The notes below the pieces were generated by a model. It was not told where the DNA came from and made no database searches. It saw only the letters and a program-made list of their open reading frames with translations. From contig BLLK01000072.1 in NCBI GenBank assembly GCA_021927905.1, forward strand, positions 156,317-220,316: a DNA stretch of 64,000 bases, given 5' to 3'. Both the position numbers and the translations under genes were made by a program. Positions within the stretch are counted from its first letter, which is position 1. Each line of letters begins with the position of its first letter. Of this stretch, positions 21,911 to 33,300 are shown piece after piece. This stretch comes from Chaetoceros tenuissimus (taxonomy: Eukaryota > Bacillariophyta > Thalassiosirophyceae > Chaetocerotales > Chaetocerotaceae).

Positions 21911-23551
21911 ATGGCAACGTCGACGTCATCTTCTTCATCCATGTCGTCGTCTGTAATGCCAGTAGGTGCATCGTCCATGAATACACCACAAGTGCCACTT
22001 ACAATTCCACCAATTGCTCACGCGGTTGGCGGTAGTATTGGTAGTACCATTGGCATGTTACTATTGTATCCTCTTGAAAGGGTGAGAATTGAAATGCAAG
22101 CTCAAGCCACCAACATTGTCAAAGAGGAACAGAAAGATGAGCAAAACGACGAAAGCAGTATACACGATGATGATATACCCACGGAAAGAATAGAAACCAA
22201 AATTGCCAGTGATTCAGACGTAGATAGCCAAGAGGATAAAAAGGAACCACAAAGTATAACATCTACGAAACTAGATATGCAAGAAGAGAATCATGTAACG
22301 TCACCAGTAGATTCACCTTTGCATTCACCGATGGACGATGCAAACTCCAGAGAGTCGTCATTATTTTCATTTGAGGTTTTGTCTATCTCAGAAACAAATG
22401 AGAAGGAAGAAATAAAAACGGCAGTATCACCAAAAATATTCAAACCTATGAGGGAGACACTATCAAAAACTCCAGTCCAGCAATTGACTATACCCTCCAT
22501 GCCTTCATCATCTTCTTCGTCTTCTTCATCGTCATCCTCGAAAACTAGCAAAATCAATACAGACAGCAATCTAGTTCAAACATACAAACAAAAAGAAACA
22601 TCAGTACTTGAGAAAAAATTGCTCAATTTGTTCAAAAAGTCGACATTGTTGTGTACAATCCATAAACTACACCTTCAAAAAACTCTCTACAAAGGATCCA
22701 CACCCATAGCACTGACTCTAGCACTTTCAAACTTTATATTCTTTTACACACTACAGACTTTAAAAAAGGTTTTGAATCAAGAAAGTGCATCATTCATGAC
22801 AAGTACCTTGGCGGGTATAGTCAATGTATTACTTACCAACCCTTTTTGGGTAGTCAATTTGCGAAGAGTACAAAAAAGCGGACTCTCTGATCATTCTATA
22901 TGGTCTTGTTTTAAAGATATTATTCAAACTGAAGGTTTATCGCAGCTATGGGCTGGTACTGGTGCATCATTGTTGTTGGTTAGTAATCCTGCAATACAGT
23001 ATTATGTATATGAAACTTGTAAGTTGGGGCTGTTGAGTTTGAAGCAAGATCCACAGAAGCATAGAGGGATTTTTCAAAACATTATCAAGCTGTTTTTTCC
23101 ATCGTCGCAAATGTTGAATCCACCTGCTGTCAGTGTTTTGAGACCATTGGAAGCATTTGTAATAGGGGCTTTGGCTAAAGCTTTGGCGACAGTTGCTACG
23201 TATCCTTTGCAACTTGCGCAAGTACTCATGAGATTGCAAACGAATGCAAAGGCGAAATTGACAAATAACAAAGATTCATTCAAAATAGGTGGCTCCACAA
23301 CACAGATTCAACGTGGAGGATCATCGACTATGATTCAAGAAAAAGAGAATGATGATGGTCATAAATATGAAGGATTGTTTGATTGTATGATGAAACTTTA
23401 CAACAAAGGAGGAGTACGAGCTCTGTACTCGGGCATGGATGCGAAATTGATACAAACAGTTTTGACATCTGCCATAACTTTGCTTACCTATGAGCAGATA
23501 TTGGATATTGTTGCTCAAAGCTATTGGAGAGTGAACCATATATCGAACTAG
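21911..23551 (+). CDS. Mitochondrial carrier family protein, peroxisomal (SLC25A17/PMP34-like) type
   Basis: A 546-residue intronless frame. Three carrier signatures are visible: PLERVRIEMQ (residue about 54), NPFWVVNLRRVQ (about 310) and YPLQLAQVLMRLQ (about 431). Each sits at the end of an odd-numbered helix, as expected for the three-repeat, six-helix SLC25 fold. The form NPFWVVN with a following R is typical of peroxisomal nucleotide/CoA carriers, which exchange ATP, CoA or related cofactors across the membrane. The protein is far longer than the usual 300-330 residues because of an acidic, Ser-rich insertion at residues about 70-225, containing a run of 11 serines, in the first matrix-side loop. 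Substrate and organelle are inference. Confidence 0.75.
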   Translation: MATSTSSSSSMSSSVMPVGASSMNTPQVPLTIPPIAHAVGGSIGSTIGMLLLYPLERVRIEMQAQATNIVKEEQKDEQNDESSIHDDDIPTERIETKIASDSDVDSQEDKKEPQSITSTKLDMQEENHVTSPVDSPLHSPMDDANSRESSLFSFEVLSISETNEKEEIKTAVSPKIFKPMRETLSKTPVQQLTIPSMPSSSSSSSSSSSSKTSKINTDSNLVQTYKQKETSVLEKKLLNLFKKSTLLCTIHKLHLQKTLYKGSTPIALTLALSNFIFFYTLQTLKKVLNQESASFMTSTLAGIVNVLLTNPFWVVNLRRVQKSGLSDHSIWSCFKDIIQTEGLSQLWAGTGASLLLVSNPAIQYYVYETCKLGLLSLKQDPQKHRGIFQNIIKLFFPSSQMLNPPAVSVLRPLEAFVIGALAKALATVATYPLQLAQVLMRLQTNAKAKLTNNKDSFKIGGSTTQIQRGGSSTMIQEKENDDGHKYEGLFDCMMKLYNKGGVRALYSGMDAKLIQTVLTSAITLLTYEQILDIVAQSYWRVNHISN

Positions 23552-23661
23552 CTAAAGTATCATATTTCAAAATCCCACTCTATTTTTAATTACGAATATA
23601 TTACAAGTTCAAAGTGATTGATTTAGTCCAGATTGATAGCTGGTGTAAACAAGCTTGTGAA

Positions 23662-25170
23662 CTATTTATCCCCTTTTCGCGGTTGCTTCTCAATTAAAGA
23701 AACTACTTCTCTCGCAACTGTATGAATTGGACAGTTGGAACTCATACCCATGGCGTTTTTCAGGTCGTCAATCAACCTTGTTGCTTCATGTGAAAATACA
23801 TATAGATCATTCATCTTGTCCATCATTTCATCTTGCTTAACAGTAAACAAATATGCAAAGTGAACAACAAACCTTCGCAATGTCACTGCATTTGCTTTGA
23901 GTAAATCTGATGTAATTTCATCACCTTCGTCATCACTTCCGTTCCCATTATTAGAATTTGCAGTCACTTTTGCATTGTATCGTTGTTCAAATTCAATCAG
24001 CCTATTGATTTCTTCCAACGCCTCATGGTCTGTAAGTAGATGCGACCTAGGACTTCCGTCGTCCTTATTTGACGATATTGGAGTTCTCACTTGATCAAAA
24101 CCAAAATGTTGGCGACGAATAGTAAGACGTTCTTTTACTGCAGTTGTAAATGCTCCATAGGATTGATAATCTTCATAGCTGAAAATTGGCCCTTCCTCCA
24201 TCTCATCTTGCCATTGTACCACCTTCATCTCCGGCGATGGCTTTTGTGCAATATTTTCACTAGGATTGGAATCAATCTTGACTGAAGAAACTTGCCTTCG
24301 ATCATTATTTGGCCACTGTAGTTTCAAGGTTTGAACAGCATTGTCCATTCTTTCTTTTCTTGCTGCAGCACTATTAAGACTGCGCTTCTTTTTCTTTTTT
24401 GATTTCATTTGTTCACTTGACATTATTTCATCTTCACCTACAATGGTACATACTTCATCTACAAAATGTTCCAATCTCGGAACATGCTGTGTCACAACCT
24501 TTACTAATTTTTGAACAGTGGGCAATACCGACCCTAAATCATTTTCATCAAGACCCAATTCCGCAGCAGTCTGCCTTAAAATCTCCAAAGCATTATCACT
24601 TTCTCCCTTTTGAGGCGTATTGACATATTGCGGCAATGGTGATTTTTTTCGATTGCTCTTTTTCGGACTGAGCTTTCTAGGCACAGTCGATGAATTTGTA
24701 TCCTTTTGATTGAGTACCCCATCTGATTTCCTCGCTGCTGGTTTATAATCTACTTCATTTTCATTATTTTTATTATTCACAGTTGGCAAAGGCTGTATAG
24801 AAGGAAAAGGTACAACAGGGTCGCCATGATCTTGTAATATCCTTGCAGTCAGCGAGGATGGTCTAGAGGAGTAATTACACAATGGAGTTTTGGGTGTCGA
24901 TCTATTATTCGCCGCATAACTATTTCGTGAGTAGTTTTCAAAAGTTGACGAAGCAGTCAGTGTATCGTAGTCTGTCGAGTCTGTATTTGTTGCAATGGTT
25001 GAGCTGAGTGATCTTGATGCGGAAGCAGTATCGTGACTAATCATTACATGAGAATCATGTTTAAGGTTCCAGTTTTTGATTGCATTCAACAAATCTGTCG
25101 TTTCTTCATCGTCATATTGATACGATTCTAATAAAGATCCTGCATTTGGATCAGCTGGGATATCATTCAT
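23662..25170 (-). CDS. Unknown protein, Ser/Asn-rich with helical C-terminal region
   Basis: The start is placed at the ATG at 25,168-25,170 (MNDIPADPNAGSL), giving 502 residues. The frame stays open 80 codons further upstream, but that stretch (FFRQQGCFNRHF and similar) reads like untranslated sequence. The N-terminal half is low-complexity, rich in Ser, Thr, Asn and Asp. The middle has basic runs (KSNRKKSP, KSKKKKKRSLNSAAARKERM). The last 130 residues are mostly helical, with a TLRRFVVHFAYLF stretch. No family is recognised. It is probably nuclear or cytoplasmic; no signal peptide or membrane helix is seen. Confidence 0.6.
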   Translation of the reverse strand: MNDIPADPNAGSLLESYQYDDEETTDLLNAIKNWNLKHDSHVMISHDTASASRSLSSTIATNTDSTDYDTLTASSTFENYSRNSYAANNRSTPKTPLCNYSSRPSSLTARILQDHGDPVVPFPSIQPLPTVNNKNNENEVDYKPAARKSDGVLNQKDTNSSTVPRKLSPKKSNRKKSPLPQYVNTPQKGESDNALEILRQTAAELGLDENDLGSVLPTVQKLVKVVTQHVPRLEHFVDEVCTIVGEDEIMSSEQMKSKKKKKRSLNSAAARKERMDNAVQTLKLQWPNNDRRQVSSVKIDSNPSENIAQKPSPEMKVVQWQDEMEEGPIFSYEDYQSYGAFTTAVKERLTIRRQHFGFDQVRTPISSNKDDGSPRSHLLTDHEALEEINRLIEFEQRYNAKVTANSNNGNGSDDEGDEITSDLLKANAVTLRRFVVHFAYLFTVKQDEMMDKMNDLYVFSHEATRLIDDLKNAMGMSSNCPIHTVAREVVSLIEKQPRKGDK

Positions 25171-25816
25171 TTTTATATATCTACTGTGGTGCTTTGATAT
25201 GGTATGTTGGCTGATTGAATATTGGAAAAAGTATTCTGAAAAATGTCTATTGAAGCAACCTTGCTGCCTGAAAAAAATTAAAACCTGTTTCTTGCACCTA
25301 TCTCCACTTGCAATCGTTTCGTGCCAACATACACTGTACTGCAAACAATTGAATAAGGAGATACTTCGTTGGAATTCCAACAAGCAATGTAATTGTAGTA
25401 GTTTAATCACACTCCTTCATTGCGCAGCACTGAAAAAATTTGGACCGTGACTTGATTCAAATTTGAGTGTCTTAGAACCAATTTAGCTATGAATCACGGA
25501 AAGCATTTTTCTTCTTTTTCCTTCTCCTCTCTTTTTCTTTTGTGTTGAACAGTCTTATGTTGCATCTTTGAAACGCACGCGCTCCGCAGTTTCATCATTT
25601 GTGAACCAATCATTTTCAATATGAAAATGTCACTTTTCAATGTCTCGTTGATTCTTAACGGCACTTCAAGGAAATGACTGGTCTTCCTTTTTTCGGAGTG
25701 CTTCCCATTTTGGAACAGTTTGGAAATCCACGGTTCCTCTATTGAAGGAATGAATCAGAACACATGCATATCGACCTATAAGTTAAACCTATTGCCATAT
25801 ATATCGACAATACATT

Positions 25817-26308
25817 ATGAATTTGAATAACCTTAGAACAGTGCTTCAGGATAAAAACTGGGAACGTGAGATACTCAAACCTAAACAAAGAGAAGACGAA
25901 ATGTGGGATTTTTCCTTTGAAGAGCCTCCAGAGCGAAGGGTAAGAATAGACGACGAACCAAACAACAGTTTCGCCGTTGGATCCAAACCAATCATGTGCC
26001 CTCAGAGGAGAGCATCTAGTATATATGAAGACGAGTTAGAAAAGTCAGAGGAAAAGTACTACAACTCCAAAACATGGAATATGTACCATAGGATCAATGC
26101 AGCTCGGCAGATGCAAAGGCAAATGAAGAGAAGGACCGCTACACGAAGGAGAAGGTCATCCATAGACCATTCTTCTAAATTTGGAAACAGTAGAGTAACG
26201 AGGAGGGACTCTTTTGCTGGATTGCAGAAGAAACAATTGACCAGAATATCTTCCATGGGGGGAGGTGATCAAGATTCCCTAGATACAATGTTTGTTCTTG
26301 AGCTGTAG
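25817..26308 (+). CDS. Small basic YYN-W-Y-RI family protein, copy 1
   Basis: 163 residues, no intron. The core is EEKYYNSKTWNMYHRINAAR, followed by a strongly basic region ending TRRRRSSIDH, an RRDSFAG motif and a hydrophobic tail TMFVLEL. The same layout appears in the next gene (27,252-27,848). The W-x-MY-x-RI core resembles a family I have seen repeatedly in diatom genomes as short uncharacterised proteins. The RRxS motifs look like sites for basophilic kinases of the PKA/AGC type (inference). Function unknown. Confidence 0.65.
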   Translation: MNLNNLRTVLQDKNWEREILKPKQREDEMWDFSFEEPPERRVRIDDEPNNSFAVGSKPIMCPQRRASSIYEDELEKSEEKYYNSKTWNMYHRINAARQMQRQMKRRTATRRRRSSIDHSSKFGNSRVTRRDSFAGLQKKQLTRISSMGGGDQDSLDTMFVLEL

Positions 26309-27251
26309 ATGAACACACTTTTTCAGCTGCGTATTATTAGAGATTAGAGCATATAAATTGCATATGCATTATTACACCATGAACAACGAAAGATGATAAT
26401 CTTGCACATAACTAGATAGAAATTGAATATAGAGAGCATGTAGAATATTCATGCATTGTAGGCTACACATTACGCTAACACATAAAATAGAAAATGTGAT
26501 CAGAAAATTTCTCCTTTTACCACCTACTGCACATCATCAAAGAATAGATATGATGATACTTATAGAATGACTTTAAATGTATCATGAAAAAGTTTGAAAC
26601 AAATGAATAAATAGAAATTTCATCAATGAAACACCAGCCACGTAGTTATCATTCTTCTACATTAATGCTAAAGCCCAATCCTTACAAAATTGCATTCTGA
26701 TACATCATTCTTTGCCAGCCTTTAGATTCCAACTTACGGATAGCGACTTATTCATTGAGGATGAATCACCACAAATCATAAAACCTGATGAGTTCTAAGT
26801 ATGTGAAGGGAGGGTCTGGCCGTTGAGCCGGCTTCCTTGTCACATCATCACCATCCCCTCACGTTTGCCTTCTCAAACTTCGAGAAATGTCTGAAATAAT
26901 TCTCCCGAAATGAAAATGACTCTGAAAAATAAAAGATGAATAAGTACCAGTTACTGGTAATGAGAAACGTAATCATAATGTATTTCTTGGTTTCAGTATG
27001 AAGTGCGTCTTTTTATTGTCATAACTCAAAACCGCCAAGATTTTTACACACAATTGATCATTGATTGCTGATTGGAGAACGCTTTCATCCAAAAACAATG
27101 TCTAATGTCGCTCGGAAAAACTACAATTTCATTCAGGAACATTCCCCATGTGACAAGAACCTTTCGGGTCAAGTAGCCTCTATCTCATAGTTAAAGAGGT
27201 GAAACTGTAACACCTGGGGACTACAATAATACCACTTACTTAAATCCTCAA
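26309..27251. other. Intergenic region between the two tandem paralogues
   Basis: AT-rich with no convincing ORF. A more GC-rich patch at about 26,797-26,870 (tctggccgttgagccggctt) stands out but forms only weak hairpins. Confidence 0.4.
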
Positions 27252-27848
27252 ATGACTGAGAATACAAGCTGGAGAAGTTGTTTCGACGATCGAATGAAAG
27301 CAGGTAGAGGAAATGATCGCAGTAGTTTTGCAGTAAGAAAAGAGAGGGAAATGAATCAACAAAATAGAGAACATGAAACCAATCGTGACAGCTTTGGTGT
27401 GGTGGTCAAAATGAAAGGCGTGAAATCAGCTTTGTTGACACCAGATATCGCAATCGCAAGAGCTGTATCAACTCCAATCAAGTGCCCATCACCGTCGTTT
27501 GCAGATATGAATAGAGACGAAAGTATAAAACAGGAAGAGGAATATTACAATAATAGAAGTTGGAAATTGTATAATCGGATCACCACTAACAAGAATAAAA
27601 AGCGAGAACAAAAGGGTAAAGCAATAAAAGCAGTACGCCGACGCTCTAGTATTTTGAACGTGGAATCTAGTCCTGATAGATTTCGTCGGCAGCAACAACG
27701 AAGACGCTCATCAGTTGCCACGCAACAACGGAGACGATCATCAACTGCATCGTCGTCTTTTCTCCCAAATATGCAATATGAGAGTAGAAGGTCATCCATG
27801 GCTTCCACAACATCAGTTGAGAAAGGAGTATTTAATTTAGAATTTTGA
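27252..27848 (+). CDS. Small basic YYN-W-Y-RI family protein, copy 2
   Basis: 198 residues, no intron. It shares with the gene at 25,817 the core EEEYYNNRSWKLYNRI, an SxPIKCPSPS-like stretch before it (copy 1 has SKPIMCPQRRASS), repeated basic RRRSS motifs (RRRSSI, RRRSSV, RRRSST, RRSSM) and a hydrophobic acidic end (GVFNLEF). The two genes are tandem, same-strand paralogues about 940 bp apart, diverged strongly outside the core. The dense RRxS motifs suggest regulation by phosphorylation (inference). Function unknown. Confidence 0.65.
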   Translation: MTENTSWRSCFDDRMKAGRGNDRSSFAVRKEREMNQQNREHETNRDSFGVVVKMKGVKSALLTPDIAIARAVSTPIKCPSPSFADMNRDESIKQEEEYYNNRSWKLYNRITTNKNKKREQKGKAIKAVRRRSSILNVESSPDRFRRQQQRRRSSVATQQRRRSSTASSSFLPNMQYESRRSSMASTTSVEKGVFNLEF

Positions 27849-28885
27849 GTTTTAGATCTGTAGGCCATTCTACTAGTACATAGTTTATATAAAAGTAATA
27901 TCATTTCTTTTCATAGTTTTTGGATATTGAAGTTTTTCCTAGCTAATAGCTAACGATGGACGAGTACCTTTGAGGTCTTTCAGCTTGTCAACCAGTGTAT
28001 GTAGTTGCGACAATGACGTCATGGTAAATGCAATATGAAAATGAGTCAGTATGGTAGCTAGAGCTAGCCAATTTCATTAGCTTTCATTAAAGAATAAGAA
28101 ATCTGTGATGTCTTTTTTCTTTGAGTTTGAGAATTTTTTGCACTGCTGTTGGGTTTGTTCCAAAAGAGGGAGAAGTAATTAAACTTCACATATTTTTCCG
28201 GAATCAAGTCAGAGTTGAAGAGAGGAATATCCATAAACTGAATTGACATAGAATTTAGACCGATTCTCCGCTTCAACTTAAAACTGCATACTGGCTCATA
28301 ATAATCAACTTCTCATGGGAAGGCGTCTAAGTTAGTAAGTAGGTGGTAAGAGCAATCAACGAGTCAGTTAGAATAGTTAGCCATTTACAAAGTGAGACCT
28401 CTCAAGTTATACTTGACAAAGGGGGGTAGGGGGGACGCAGTCCCACCTCACCTCAAGTTCCAGATAAACGGGAGTAAAATCAAATTTGAATTCTTCACAT
28501 TTCGTAGATACTTTCTTTGAACTCTTATAAGAGTGAGGGAAGAGAACATTCTATGGTTTCTCCACTCCGAGCATACAATCGAAATGAATCTCATATATGT
28601 TTGAAGTTTCACAGTAAACCTAGAACCTCAACGCCACGATGTGAGCTTGCTGCAAAAGGAGATGGCGCTATGTCACTTCTCCACAAGCTCAACATCCTCT
28701 AACGTGCAATCCAGCACTTTCGAACTTCAGATCAAGAATTTACTACTTGAAAGACAATAATAAAATCAATGTCTTCCGGAAGACCTTGATCTCTCCCCCT
28801 CATCATTCCCTACCTCACAATGCTTTCTGCTTCAATGTCGGTCTCAACAATAGGAATCCATCGTCTGTGCTCAGATTGGGTCCTA
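27849..28885. other. Downstream flank and 3' region of the DIRS-like element
   Basis: No gene. From about 28,360 the sequence is probably the 3' untranslated end of the minus-strand DIRS-like element. It contains a G-rich run at 28,421-28,434 (ggggggtagggggg). An 11-base sequence gtcagttagaa at 28,364-28,374 recurs inverted at 36,258-36,268 beyond the other end and could mark the termini, but this is weak. Confidence 0.35.
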
Positions 28886-30310
28886 CTACATTGCAGCAGA
28901 AAAGGCTAGATGGGCAGGTAATGCGACGCGAATATCCAGGTAAAGTTGACTCATAGGCAGATTCTTCTTTCCTCTGGATGTTTGCATCGATCTCCATCTG
29001 TTGTTGGTATCAATCACGACCTGACTGAGTTGCATGTTTGTAGCTCTTGCTGTGGCACCTCGTCTCAAGGATCTATACACATGAAATTCACTCTCCACAC
29101 TGAGGCCTTCTGGGACTACTCCTTTCTCTTGAAGAATCTTCAACAATCCATGCAACTCCTTCTCTAATACTTTTGTGCTGAGCACATAACCGTTCTCATC
29201 GCATATGGCTGGACTAGGATCACCGACGTCCCTTCCTTCTAGTCTAAGGATCATTGCAAGTCGATCCAACCATTTTCTGATCTGAATTCCACTCTTAGTG
29301 ACAGCTACCAACGCTAGTAGAACGTTTCTTTCTCCTATTTCATTTTTGAATCGTCCCATAAGAGGTACCAGCACGTGCTGTGTAGACTCAACTCTTCCAG
29401 CATCTATTCTCCTGCAGAACTCTGTTGCTTCTACCAGCATTATTTCACCTCCTCTAAGAGCTGCACAAAATCCTACCACAAGTACTGCGGCAATCATGAC
29501 CGCCATTCTTCTCTCTTCCTTAGACGTACTAGTACGTTGCACTCTCAACTCCAGTAATTCCAACATTGCTAGCATTGCTTCCACTGAAAGAGCTGCGTCT
29601 TGTGATGTAGAATTTCCCATCCGGGATTCACAACCCTTGCTGAATAGTTGAAACCATTTGGTATGCATAGGAGATTTGTCCATATGAAAAACTCTTCCTC
29701 TCTGATCCGTGAAAGCCACATTGCTGAGCAGTCCATTTATACTGCCTGAATGTATGTTCTCTCTCAATGAACGTATTTTTCGAATAGTGTCAAACTGACA
29801 GTAGTTTCTTCCCTTTTGACCCTTGTCTAATGATTTCCACAACATCAACATGGCCGTTTCTACTCCAGAACAGTCTTCAATTGGCCAAGGTCCCATCTTG
29901 TCCCTTGAAACTAACAACCCTAAGTCAGAAGACATTTTCTTCAGCTGTAGCATTTGACCATAAGCACTAGACACGGTAGAAGAGTCTCTACCCCATAACA
30001 TATCAAGATTTGCACGACGAATCAAATTCAATGCTATTTCATCGCTGGGAGAGTGCGGGTTAGGATTTCTCAGATACAGGTTCATGAAGCAACAATTGTC
30101 ACATTGAAATGGAGCCAGAAAAGAATCTCCTGGTCTAGCATGATTGAAACGGTTTGAGTCGCTTGTTTTCTTCCACTTTGCTCCTTCGTCGTTTTCCGGT
30201 AGCTTTCGATGAAATTCTAGGCTCCCCTGATATACGTAGCACTCGCAGCACCAACTCATCTGACATTCCTTGCAGCCTTCTTGGGAGATTCCAAAGTTCC
30301 CGCAAAACAT
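28886..30310 (-). CDS. Tyrosine recombinase of the DIRS-like element
   Basis: 474 residues. The N-terminal part is cysteine-rich (FCGNFGISQEGCKEC, later FQCDNCCF), probably a zinc-binding region. The catalytic residues of the tyrosine recombinase family can be placed. The first Arg is in FCAALRGGEI (near 29,455), the HxxR pair in HVYRSLRRGATAR (near 29,070-29,082), and the nucleophilic Tyr in SQLYLDIR (codon 28,940-28,942). It would cut and rejoin the circular cDNA intermediate into the genome. It overlaps the 3' end of the RT frame in another frame, so its translation probably needs an internal start or a frameshift. Confidence 0.8.
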   Translation of the reverse strand: MFCGNFGISQEGCKECQMSWCCECYVYQGSLEFHRKLPENDEGAKWKKTSDSNRFNHARPGDSFLAPFQCDNCCFMNLYLRNPNPHSPSDEIALNLIRRANLDMLWGRDSSTVSSAYGQMLQLKKMSSDLGLLVSRDKMGPWPIEDCSGVETAMLMLWKSLDKGQKGRNYCQFDTIRKIRSLRENIHSGSINGLLSNVAFTDQRGRVFHMDKSPMHTKWFQLFSKGCESRMGNSTSQDAALSVEAMLAMLELLELRVQRTSTSKEERRMAVMIAAVLVVGFCAALRGGEIMLVEATEFCRRIDAGRVESTQHVLVPLMGRFKNEIGERNVLLALVAVTKSGIQIRKWLDRLAMILRLEGRDVGDPSPAICDENGYVLSTKVLEKELHGLLKILQEKGVVPEGLSVESEFHVYRSLRRGATARATNMQLSQVVIDTNNRWRSMQTSRGKKNLPMSQLYLDIRVALPAHLAFSAAM

Positions 30311-33300
30311 GTCTCTTGGTGCTTTCGTCTCCTTTGAACACCTGTTGCACCTTCCTTCCCAATTCCAAAAGTGCTGGTGACCCTTTGAGTTGCCATGGTC
30401 TACTGTTGAGGAAAGGAAAAAATATTGCTATTAGTAAAGGTTCAAACATGTTCACACTCCAAGCTGCATGACCAGGGGGAAGTTCCAAGATGATATCAGC
30501 CGCCTTGTGTAAATGCCTTTTCCATGCAGGGGTCATCAACCTGGGACAAATGAAAATGTGAGTTGACTCTTGTCTCTTGTGTCTGGCGCGCCGTATTTCT
30601 TCCAAGCAAGGTAAAGCCAAGCTAGGAGGAGGCGACCATACAAAATTACCAGATACATAATTTGGAACCCATTGACCGTCTACGTTGACACTGCCTTCCA
30701 AAATGTCATGACCTCTCTCAAACCAGTCCTCCATGGAAAGAAACTCCAAATCTTGGCCTTGATTTCTTCCTGCACTTTCAAACCAGTCACGTAGCCACGG
30801 TCCCAGTGCTGGATCTCTATCCAAAGCTGACTGATGCAGCGGAACAAATGATTTCATTGCTTCTCCTTTCATTACTCCTTCAGTTAGAGCTCCTCTGCTC
30901 AAACCATCCGCGCCTTGCGCTATCATTCTAGTGCCTGCTACATGTATGATATGTATCTTGCAGTTACGAGTCATTTCTAGCACAGAAAGCCTCACTACCA
31001 AATCAAACAGCCATTCTGAGCTTGAAGATCCCTTGTAAAAAGCTGCTTCAGCTGTGGAGTTATCCATAAACAGAAACATCTCCACTCCTTCTAGCTCTTT
31101 CTCTCCCATCTTCTCCAGCGTCTGAACTAGGTTTTTCAGCTCGCGGAGATTAGAACTAGAATCATCCATATCACTTCCCCATCTTCCAAATCTGTAAGAG
31201 ATGCTTGATCCGCCTGTAGTCTCGCCCTTGCAGTCTTTCTCCCATGACATGCCAAAGCCTGATCCACTCGCGTCTCCAAAGCCGTAGATTATCTCCCAGA
31301 TTTTGCTACCTCTTATGAGTCTTTTACTTGGTGTTTCTGACTCTAGCAACTTACTAAGCACTCTAAGATCTTGTTTGAAGCAAGGTACCCCCTTCACAAA
31401 CACAGGCGCATTGTCATCTTGATGTTCTTCCTTCAACGTGAACTTTACATCTGACCAATGCTCCGCCCTACTTCCAATGTTGGTCCATTCAACACCATTG
31501 GTAGTTCCATCTCCTGCTTCCAAATCTTCCCAATACTGCTTCCAGTCTTTATTGCTTCTCTTCCAACCGTCTGAGTCCCTATCCCATCTCCAGCCATTAA
31601 GGGTGTTGTAGAAACCCTTCAAGTAAGGCTTGAAATTTTCAAAGGTTAAGCATACATGAATCAAGAAACCAGTATCCTTCTCCAACTCCTTCCGGTTCAC
31701 CTTCCAGTCCTCTTCCTCATCCTCTGGAGCACATCTTAGCCACTTTTCCACAATATCTCTAGCTTTGTTCCACTTCTCCGGAAGTATAGAAGCGTAGACT
31801 CCTTCTCCAGCTACTGTTTCTACTGTAGCTCCAGCCCATGCTCCAGGTGCCTGACTCACTTCTCTCCTTTTACGCGGCGCATCTTGCTGACCTAGATAGT
31901 TAATCTTTGCAGCTATGGTACGAGTTGCTTCATTGCAGTGGTCTTCACCTTGAGCCCAAGTATGAATGTCATCCACATATGAACAAAAGGAAGCAGCAAT
32001 TCTCTTGTTAGTTTCATCCCACCTGTAGATCCAAGGCTTTGTAGGATCATAATCAGCTGAGCCAGGCAAGTTAGTGACTACTGTGTCCCACCGTAAGGGA
32101 TTGTTGCTGTCTTTTCTGTCTCCACGAATGAAGTCTTCGCTCCACAAAAAGGTTCTGATGCAGTTATACGGAGAACTCTTTAGCCCCATGAGGTTCCTCT
32201 CCCATCGCATGATCAGTCTCTTCCCCTCTGGAACCTCCACCTCAAGCAGATCAGCAATGTTTGTCACATCCACCCCAGCACTTGATCTAAGATCCTCATC
32301 CAAGAAATAGTTGAGAAACATCTCCCCCAAATCTATGTCACCAAAGAAAGTATCTGGAGTAGCGCTTCGTACCACCGTTGCTACAGTAGGTAGAAAGAAG
32401 TTGGGTGACCAGATAATCTCGTTCAAACCGCACTTGGTGGCATCATACACCATTCTTATGTCTTCTTCACCCTTTGGTACAGCAAAGAATGAAATCAAAC
32501 TGTCCACCTCTCCATCTTTGATATAGCCTCTATCCGCTACCTTTTTGATCTTCTTCCGCATAGCTTCCAGCTGTTTATCATCCTCTGGCCATCTGGATTT
32601 CTTCCAGTAAACAGGTGGCTTGTCTAGCAAAGTCACAGCCAAGCCGTCCCTTACTTCCTGTTGATAGCACTCCGGCCACCGCCAAAAGAACAGTGTAGAA
32701 CCACTAGTCCACTCCCAGTATGAAGCTTCCGAGGCTCTACGAATTGCATCTGTTCCTACGATGATATCCTTCTCCAACTCAGATAGCTTCTTTTTCTTGT
32801 TCTGCTTGAGTTGATGGTATCTTGAGACTGCCTTAGTACCATGCTTCTTGTGTAGGTATTTTCTAAAGCTTGCGTAGATCTTTCTCTGATAGAAACGTAG
32901 CATAACTCTTCGCAGCATATCACACATCTTAGCATGCTTATCCGCCTGATAGGTAACACTCAAACACTTTTGAAACATTCGTCTGTTCCAAATGTCCACT
33001 TGAACCTCGGCATCATCTGATTTGGTTGCCTTGGCACTTTTGACTGTTTGATCCTCCCTTACATCCTCGATCTGCGGATCTTCTTCTACCAGTATCTGCG
33101 TTACCCTTGCCTTCTTAGCCGAAGGTACATCACTGCCGGTGTCTTCTACTTCACGCTTCTTACTCAATACACTTCTAGCTTTCAACACCGATTCCATCAA
33201 CCCATACGTGATTTTTCCAGGTGCTTGCTTCTTGAAATCTATAGATGTGAAATGCTGGTACTGCACTTCAACATCGTACAGATCTAAAGCTTCAGCAGAA

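Noticed and set aside
25171-25410. N-terminal extension of the unknown minus-strand protein
   Set aside because: The extra 80 codons have composition typical of untranslated sequence and a much better start lies at 25,168-25,170.
26797-26870. GC-rich patch as a structured ncRNA
   Set aside because: Only four-base stems (gccg/cggc) and no conserved motif; composition alone is not evidence.
28421-28434. G-quadruplex or telomere-like G run
   Set aside because: Only two long G runs; no four-tract arrangement on one strand and no repeat unit.
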